From Pantoea cypripedii (GTDB lineage: Bacteria; Pseudomonadota; Gammaproteobacteria; Enterobacterales; Enterobacteriaceae), in contig NZ_MLJI01000001.1 in assembly GCF_002095535.1 (NCBI RefSeq), forward strand, positions 567,604-631,603: 64,000 nt of DNA, given 5' to 3'. The notes below the pieces were generated by a model. That model did no database searches. It had not been told where the DNA came from and worked only from the letters and a program-made list of their open reading frames with translations. Within the stretch, counting starts at the first letter, position 1; each line of letters starts with the position of its first letter. Shown here piece after piece: positions 58,446-64,000 of the stretch. The position numbers and the translations under genes are program-made.

Positions 58446-59521
58446 TGTTTAAGGTACTTGACCGCTATATCGGCAAAACCATCTTTAACACCATCATGAT
58501 GACGCTGTTCATGCTGGTGTCACTGTCGGGCATCATCAAGTTTGTTGATCAGCTGCGTAAAACCGGGCAGGGCGTGTACACCGCGCTGGATGCCGGTTAC
58601 TACACCCTGCTCAGCGTGCCGAAAGATATCGAGATTTTCTTCCCGATGGCAGCACTGCTCGGCGCGTTACTGGGTCTCGGAACCCTGGCGCAGCGTAGTG
58701 AGCTGGTGGTGATGCAGGCATCGGGTTTTACCCGCATGCAGGTGGCACTGGCGGTGATGAAAACGGCGATTCCGCTGGTGTTGCTGACCATGGCGATTGG
58801 TGAGTTTGTTGCGCCGCAGGGCGAACAGATGGCGCGTAACTACCGGGCCCAGCAGTTGTATGGTGGGGCGCTGGTCTCGACGCAAAATGGTCTGTGGGCG
58901 AAAGATGGTCGCAGCTTCATCTATATCGAACGCATCAAAGGCGATAACCAGATTGATGGTGTCAGCATCTACAACTTCAACGATCAACGTCGTCTGCTGA
59001 GCGTACGCTATGCGGCGACCGCCACCTGGGATAACGCGAAGAAGCTCTGGGTGCTGTCGCAGGTCGATGAGTCCGACCTGACAGATCCGAAGCAAATTAC
59101 CGGTTCGCAGAGCCTGAGCGGTGAATGGAAAACCAACCTGACGCCAGATAAGCTGGGTGTGGTGGCGCTGGATCCGGATGCGCTGTCGATTCGCGGCCTC
59201 TACAACTACAGCAAATACCTCAAGCAAAGCGGGCAGGAAGCCGGTCGTTATCAGCTGAATATGTGGAGTAAAATCTTCCAGCCACTTTCCGTGGCGGTGA
59301 TGATGCTGATGGCGCTGTCGTTTATCTTCGGCCCGTTACGTAGTGTGTCGATGGGGGTGCGCGTGGTAACGGGTATCAGCTTCGGCTTCCTGTTCTACGT
59401 GCTGGACCAGATTTTTGGCCCATTAAGCCTGGTGTATGGTATCCCGCCGATTCTCGGCGCGATTCTGCCGAGCGGCGCGTTCCTGCTAATCAGCCTGTTC
59501 CTGCTGTTTAAACGGCGCTGA
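58445..59521 (+). CDS. lptG: LPS export ABC transporter permease LptG
   Basis: This 358-residue partner of LptF has the same plan: three N-terminal helices, a periplasmic domain (about 130-265) and three C-terminal helices. Typical blocks are VLDRYIGKTIF at the start, GLGTLAQRSELVVMQASG near 80-97 and NMWSKIFQPLSVAVMMLMAL near 272-291. The ATG overlaps the lptF TGA by one base, with GGAGGG 8 nt upstream; a GTG one codon earlier is possible. A palindromic repeat follows its stop. Confidence 0.96.
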   Translation: MFKVLDRYIGKTIFNTIMMTLFMLVSLSGIIKFVDQLRKTGQGVYTALDAGYYTLLSVPKDIEIFFPMAALLGALLGLGTLAQRSELVVMQASGFTRMQVALAVMKTAIPLVLLTMAIGEFVAPQGEQMARNYRAQQLYGGALVSTQNGLWAKDGRSFIYIERIKGDNQIDGVSIYNFNDQRRLLSVRYAATATWDNAKKLWVLSQVDESDLTDPKQITGSQSLSGEWKTNLTPDKLGVVALDPDALSIRGLYNYSKYLKQSGQEAGRYQLNMWSKIFQPLSVAVMMLMALSFIFGPLRSVSMGVRVVTGISFGFLFYVLDQIFGPLSLVYGIPPILGAILPSGAFLLISLFLLFKRR

Positions 59522-59552
59522 TAGCGGCATCATCCGTAACCATTGTTGGCCT

Positions 59553-59604
59553 GGTCGGCATGAATGCCGACCCTACAAGCGTAGGGTGCGCATTCATGCG
59601 CACC
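59553..59604. repeat. Paired palindromic repeat between lptG and the DUF445 gene
   Basis: Two palindromes, ggtcggcatgaatgccgacc (59553-59572) and ggtgcgcattcatgcgcacc (59585-59604), are joined by ctac-aagc-gtag so that the unit also forms one larger inverted repeat. It is different in sequence from the five-copy family but likewise lies between convergent genes. Confidence 0.8.
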
Positions 59605-59621
59605 GGGTGGTTGACGTTCCG

Positions 59622-60908
59622 TTACGGGGAACGGCTTAAATGCTCAATCAACATTGGAAGCTGCGATAGCAGGTACAACACCAGCCCAATCGAACCGCCC
59701 ACCAGCGTGCCGTTGATGCGGATAAACTGCAAATCCCGGCCAATATTCAACTCAATCTGCTGCGACATCTCACGGGCATCCCAGCTTTTTACCGTATCGC
59801 TGATATGGCGCGTCAGAAACTGTGCAAACTCCGGTGCCACGCTGCGCGCGGCATCTTCCAGATGCTGATTCATTGAGGTACGCAGCGCCTGATCGGCTGC
59901 CAGCGTTTCCCCCAGCCACAACGCCGCCAGCCGGACCCGTTCCTGCACGCGTGAGTTATCGCTACTCAGATCTTCCTTCAGCCAGCCACGCAAATCCTGC
60001 CACAATTCACCGATATAACGGTTCAGCGACTCATCTTCCTTTAACCAGCTTTTGATGACATCGGCACGCTCCGCCATGTCCGGATCGTTTTTCAGCTTTG
60101 TAATCAACCGTTCCACCGCGCGGTTAAAACCAAGGCGAAATTCGTGCCCCTGATCGAGCGCCACTTCATCCAGAATCGAATCCACCGCGTTGGCCACCAA
60201 ATCGGCGCTGTGCTCACCGAGCCACTCAGTCGGCAGCATTTTGGCTTTAATCGGATGCTCACGTTTCAGCCAGCGAACAATTTGCGTGGCGATAAATTCC
60301 CGAGTGCCCGGTTTATGCAGCAGGCGCAGCAGTTGTTGTACCGCAGCATCCAGCAGTTCCTGATGACGATTGTTTTTGGTCAGGCTCTCCAGCAGCAGCG
60401 CGCTGGATTGCGTGAGATCCACTTTGTCGAGGGCGCGATGCACCGCCCGGCGCAGAAACTGCTGAATACGGGCATCGTCAGTAAGATCGAGAAAGCCGCG
60501 CATCACCTGCAACAGATGGCGGCCAATGCGATCGGCGTTACCCGGCGCATTCAGCCACTGCGCCAGCATTTGGGACGGATCATGACGCCGAATCAGCGCC
60601 AGCAGCGAATCGGTATCGAGGAATTTTTCCTGCACAAAACGCCCAAGGTTTTCGCCGATGCGGTCCTTATTGCGGGGGATGATCGCGGTATGGCGCGAAA
60701 TAAACGGCACCGGTACGCGGCGGAATAGCGCGACCACCGCAAACCAGTCAGCCAGTGCGCCCACCATCGCCGCTTCCGCAATCGCCTTCACGCCGCTCAC
60801 CCAGAAGTTGGGCGGTAGAAACAAGGTGATGACAAAAATCGCTGCGGCAATCAGTAACAACGACAATGCCAGACGCTTGCTCCGTTTGAGCTGTTGATGT
60901 TTATCCAT
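59622..60908 (-). CDS. yjiN: DUF445 family membrane protein (YjiN-like)
   Basis: This 428-residue protein has one membrane helix near residues 12-32 and a second near the C-terminus (about 402-420), with a long helical region between. Family blocks are [20 protein letters not shown] near 43-62 and [21 protein letters not shown] near 69-89. E. coli YjiN is about the same length. The function is not known. It follows yjgR by 10 bp on the same strand. Confidence 0.85.
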   Translation of the reverse strand: MDKHQQLKRSKRLALSLLLIAAAIFVITLFLPPNFWVSGVKAIAEAAMVGALADWFAVVALFRRVPVPFISRHTAIIPRNKDRIGENLGRFVQEKFLDTDSLLALIRRHDPSQMLAQWLNAPGNADRIGRHLLQVMRGFLDLTDDARIQQFLRRAVHRALDKVDLTQSSALLLESLTKNNRHQELLDAAVQQLLRLLHKPGTREFIATQIVRWLKREHPIKAKMLPTEWLGEHSADLVANAVDSILDEVALDQGHEFRLGFNRAVERLITKLKNDPDMAERADVIKSWLKEDESLNRYIGELWQDLRGWLKEDLSSDNSRVQERVRLAALWLGETLAADQALRTSMNQHLEDAARSVAPEFAQFLTRHISDTVKSWDAREMSQQIELNIGRDLQFIRINGTLVGGSIGLVLYLLSQLPMLIEHLSRSP

Positions 60909-60918
60909 ATACCGCTCC

Positions 60919-62421
60919 CTAACGACGACGACCTCCCATCAGGCTGCCAAGCACGCCGCGAATAATTTGATTGGTAATTTGCCGTGTGGCGCTTTTCGCC
61001 ATGGTTTGTACCACGCCATCACGTTTGCCGCCCCGTGGGCCGGTGCTGCCAAACAGGATATCTTTGAGACCGCCGAGGATGCCATCATCGACCGATACAC
61101 TATTCCCTTTGGCCTCTGGTGCATTGCTTTGCTCAGTGGCGGCCTGAAAGCCTTTTTGCAGCATTTCAAAAGCCGACTCGCGATCGATTTCAGTATCGTA
61201 TTTGCCATACAGCGGTGAATGGTTGATCAGCCCGTTACGTTCATCGCTGCTGACCGGACCCATACGCGAACCCGGTGCAATCACCATCGCACGTTCGACT
61301 ATCGACGGGCTGCCTTTTTCATCCAGGAAAGAGATCAGCGCTTCGCCGGTGCCGAGCGCCTGAATAGCGTCGACGGTATTAAACGCCGGATTGGCGCGCA
61401 TGGTTTCGGCGGCGGTTTTCACCGCTTTCTGATCTTTAGGGATGAACGCGCGTAACGCATGCTGTACCCGGTTCCCCAGCTGGCCCAACACGCTGTCAGG
61501 AATATCGCCAGGGTTCTGCGTGACAAAATAGACGCCGACGCCTTTGGAGCGGATCAGGCGAATCACCTGTTCCACTTTTTCCAGCAGCACCGCAGGCGCG
61601 TCATTAAATAGCAGATGGGCTTCATCGAAGAAGAACACCATTTTCGGTTTATCGAGATCGCCCGCTTCCGGCAATTGTTCATACAACTCCGCCAGCAGCC
61701 ACAGCAGGCTGGTCGCGTAAAGTTTGGGCATCTGATAGAGCTTTTCAGCGGAGAGAATGTTGATAAAGCCGTTGCCCTGGTCGTCGCAGCGCATCCAGTC
61801 GCGGATATCCAGCATCGGTTCGCCAAAGAAATGTTCCGCACCTTGCTGTTCCAGCGCCAGCAGACCGCGCTGGATGGCACCGACCGATGCGCTGTTGATG
61901 TTGCCGTATTGCGTCTGGAAGGATTTGGCGTTGTCGCCAATATATTGCGTCATGGCGCGCAGGTCTTTGAAATCCAGCAGCAACAAGCCCTGATCGTCGG
62001 CAATGCGAAAGATGATTTGCAGCACGCCACTTTGCACCTCATTGAGGTTAAGCAAACGCGCCAGCAGCAGCGGGCCGAGATCGGACACCGTCGCGCGTAC
62101 CGGGTGGCCTTTCTCGCCAAAGATATCCCACAGCATCACCGGATTACGTTGTGCCTGCCAGTCGGTAACCCCGATCTTCGCCAGACGCGCCAGCAGCTTT
62201 TCTGAGCCTTCGCCCTCAGCGGCCACGCCCGTCAGATCGCCTTTCACATCGGCCATAAAGACCGGTACGCCAATCGAGGAGAACGACTCCGCCAGCTTTT
62301 GCAGCGTGACCGTTTTACCGGTACCGGTTGCACCGGTAATCAGGCCGTGGCGGTTGGCCATCTGCGGTAACAGATGGAGTTTCACTTCCGGGGTTTGTGC
62401 AATCAGCAGCGGGCTGGTCAT
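60919..62421 (-). CDS. yjgR: DUF853 ATPase YjgR
   Basis: This 500-residue protein is the exact E. coli length. It belongs to the HerA/VirD4-like P-loop ATPases of the DUF853 family. Walker A is GATGTGKT near residues 30-37, Walker [13 protein letters not shown] near 266-277, with [12 protein letters not shown] following. The C-terminus is rich in Gly and Arg (GGRRR). Its role is unknown. It is cotranscribed with the DUF445 gene. Confidence 0.93.
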   Translation of the reverse strand: MTSPLLIAQTPEVKLHLLPQMANRHGLITGATGTGKTVTLQKLAESFSSIGVPVFMADVKGDLTGVAAEGEGSEKLLARLAKIGVTDWQAQRNPVMLWDIFGEKGHPVRATVSDLGPLLLARLLNLNEVQSGVLQIIFRIADDQGLLLLDFKDLRAMTQYIGDNAKSFQTQYGNINSASVGAIQRGLLALEQQGAEHFFGEPMLDIRDWMRCDDQGNGFINILSAEKLYQMPKLYATSLLWLLAELYEQLPEAGDLDKPKMVFFFDEAHLLFNDAPAVLLEKVEQVIRLIRSKGVGVYFVTQNPGDIPDSVLGQLGNRVQHALRAFIPKDQKAVKTAAETMRANPAFNTVDAIQALGTGEALISFLDEKGSPSIVERAMVIAPGSRMGPVSSDERNGLINHSPLYGKYDTEIDRESAFEMLQKGFQAATEQSNAPEAKGNSVSVDDGILGGLKDILFGSTGPRGGKRDGVVQTMAKSATRQITNQIIRGVLGSLMGGRRR

Positions 62422-62492
62422 GATTTTTCTCTTTCAGGCAAATGGTTATGCCTGAAAGAATAGCAAAGGTGCGCCAGCCGCTACGTAACAGA

Positions 62493-64000
62493 TTAGTGTT
62501 TTTCTACCGTATCGAAATACAGCAGGCTGACGCCGATCCCCTGTTGCACATGGTCGATATTGTTGCGCACCGCCACCTGCTGTGCCCCTTGCAAGGTGAT
62601 GACAAACGGTGAGTTTTGCTGCAATGACTGCTGCAATTCGGTGTAAAGCTGACGGCGTTTGGCGGCATCGCTTTCTCCGGCCGCAGCACGGGTTTTGGCG
62701 CTTAAGTCCGGGATTTCCCAGCCAACGCGCCAGGCCAGGGTTTTCGATCCGCCAGGGACGTTATAAGCAAAGGCGCTGGCGTTGGTATTGGGATCGACAT
62801 AATCCGCCCCCCAGTAGATAAAGATCGACTGGAAATCACGCCCACGCATTTTGCTCCACAGCTCCGATTCCGCCACCGGTTGCAGCTCAATTTGCAGATC
62901 CGCTTTGGCGAAGCTGGCCTGTAGCGCCTGGGCCACATCAATGTAAGGCGGCTGGTTGATCACCGTCAGGGTGAAGCGACTACCCGGCTTAATCCCCCCC
63001 TGTTGCAGGATCTGCTTTGCTTTCGCCACATCGTAATGGAAGGGCTGATTTTCCAGCGCGCCGTCGAAACCCTGCGGCAGGAAACTCTGATGAATACGGT
63101 ATTGGCCTTTCAGCAGTTGATCGGCAATGGCGTGATAATCCACCAACCAGCGTGCCGCCTGCCACAGGGCCGGGTTGCCCAGCGCAGGTTGTGCCTGGTT
63201 TTGCGTGTTGAAACCGAGGTAGTACACCAGGCTGGAGGGGAAGGCATCGATACGCAGATTTTTATCACTTTTCAGGGCGGCAATCTGATCGGGGCCGAGC
63301 TGGTAGGCGACATCGACATCCCCCTGCTGAATCAGCAGACGACGCGCACCGGCATCAGCCACGCCTTTCAGCAGGATACGATGCAGATGGGGCTGCGGCT
63401 GGGCCTGTGCGTTAGCGTTCAGCACCAGTGCCTGCTGCGGCACGTATTGCTGAATCACAAAGGCAGCGCTACCCGCGGAGTGGGTATGTAGCCAGCCGTT
63501 ACCGAGGTCGTTATTGCTGGCATGTTGCTGCACCGTTTTGCTGTCGACAATCGATGCCACCGGCGCGGTGAGCAGGCGCAGCGCCAGGTCCTGACCAATC
63601 GCCGCTGGCCACTGAATTTCCAGCTGGTGGTCGTTCAGCACCTTAAACTGTCCGGCGATATTGTCCGGCGTCCAGCCAAACTCCGCGAGGATAAACGAGG
63701 GCGCTTTGTTGAGTTGCACAGCGCGGGTGAGTGAGAACACCACATCCTGGGCGGTCACCGGATTGCCGCTGGAGAAATGCGCTCCCTGTTTCAGGTTGAA
63801 TACCAGGCTGTGCGCATTGCTGCCCGGTTGCCAGGAGGTGGCCAGCAGTGGCGCGAGTTTCTGTGGGGTATCGCGATCCGCCTCAACCAGCGTCTGATAC
63901 AGATTACGCTGGACGCTGTTGCTGATGGTTTCAAAGCTTTCGGCGGGGTCGAAGCTGATAATGCCGTCGAGCGGTACCGCCACAACCAGCGTGTCTTTGG
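62493..64000 (-). CDS. Family 5 ABC transporter solute-binding protein, N-terminus cut by the window
   Basis: At least 502 residues of a periplasmic SBP_bac_5 (peptide/opine/nickel type) protein are present; the signal peptide and start lie beyond the right edge. Blocks seen are DGIISFDPAESFETISNSVQ, LAPLLATSWQ and the typical TLVEAD early region, then VYYLGFNT in the centre and SIFIYWGADYVDPNTNA near the end. The ligand cannot be told from sequence; peptides are most likely. Its stop is 71 bp from the yjgR start region, and any permease genes would lie outside the window. Confidence 0.88.
   Translation of the reverse strand, partial: KDTLVVAVPLDGIISFDPAESFETISNSVQRNLYQTLVEADRDTPQKLAPLLATSWQPGSNAHSLVFNLKQGAHFSSGNPVTAQDVVFSLTRAVQLNKAPSFILAEFGWTPDNIAGQFKVLNDHQLEIQWPAAIGQDLALRLLTAPVASIVDSKTVQQHASNNDLGNGWLHTHSAGSAAFVIQQYVPQQALVLNANAQAQPQPHLHRILLKGVADAGARRLLIQQGDVDVAYQLGPDQIAALKSDKNLRIDAFPSSLVYYLGFNTQNQAQPALGNPALWQAARWLVDYHAIADQLLKGQYRIHQSFLPQGFDGALENQPFHYDVAKAKQILQQGGIKPGSRFTLTVINQPPYIDVAQALQASFAKADLQIELQPVAESELWSKMRGRDFQSIFIYWGADYVDPNTNASAFAYNVPGGSKTLAWRVGWEIPDLSAKTRAAAGESDAAKRRQLYTELQQSLQQNSPFVITLQGAQQVAVRNNIDHVQQGIGVSLLYFDTVEKH

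Overview
The window is a chromosomal segment of an enterobacterium. Protein lengths, motifs and gene order match Escherichia coli closely across long blocks. The presence of miaE, the absence of fepE, argG-yhbX, mtr and treBCR-mgtA from their E. coli positions, and a dacB-pmrA-pmrB operon point to the Erwiniaceae, most likely Pantoea or a close relative (inference from memory, not a search). I see no prophage, transposase, CRISPR array or rRNA. The edges cut two genes: fepD on the left and a solute-binding protein on the right.

Layout. (1) 1-10115 is an enterobactin island: the Fe-enterobactin importer fepD-fepG-fepC (+) converges on entF-ybdZ-fes (-), and fes diverges from the receptor gene fepA over one shared Fur-controlled promoter region. 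(2) 10112-13262 is the operon dacB-pmrA-pmrB on the minus strand; the stop codons of pmrB and fepA overlap. (3) 13510-32826 is the conserved information-processing block: greA, yhbY, rlmE, ftsH, folP, glmM, secG, tRNA-Leu(GAG), initiator tRNA-Met, rimP, nusA, infB, rbfA, truB, rpsO, pnp, nlpI, yrbN, deaD. Two ERIC repeats bracket rpsO-pnp. (4) 32895-41632 holds an SDR/AraC pair, yhbW, the anaerobic ubiquinone genes ubiV, ubiU and ubiT, and yhbS, yhbQ, yhbP, yhbO and yraQ. (5) 41525-44226 is the anaerobic ribonucleotide reductase nrdD-nrdG. (6) 44495-62421 has a secreted GH20 hexosaminidase, ridA, pyrL-pyrB-pyrI, ornithine carbamoyltransferase, rraB, miaE, yjgM, pepA-holC-valS, lptF-lptG, a DUF445 gene and yjgR. 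(7) 62493-64000 is a truncated family 5 ABC solute-binding protein.

Regulation visible in the sequence: a Fur box between facing fes and fepA promoters; a greA leader hairpin of the GraL type; promoters for secG, initiator tRNA-Met and rpsO; the pnp RNase III stem; a pyrL leader peptide whose stop codon lies inside the pyrBI attenuator; paired ARG boxes; and paired NrdR-like boxes upstream of nrdD.

The most notable non-genic signal is a family of about 58-72 bp inverted repeats. Five copies were found, all at gene 3' ends; four lie between convergent genes and two supply a stop codon. The most notable coding anomalies are an SDR that lacks both the catalytic Ser and Tyr, and an nrdG that reads 33 codons past its usual end into yraQ. 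The window is otherwise mostly core genome, and I do not see a clearly new multi-gene system.
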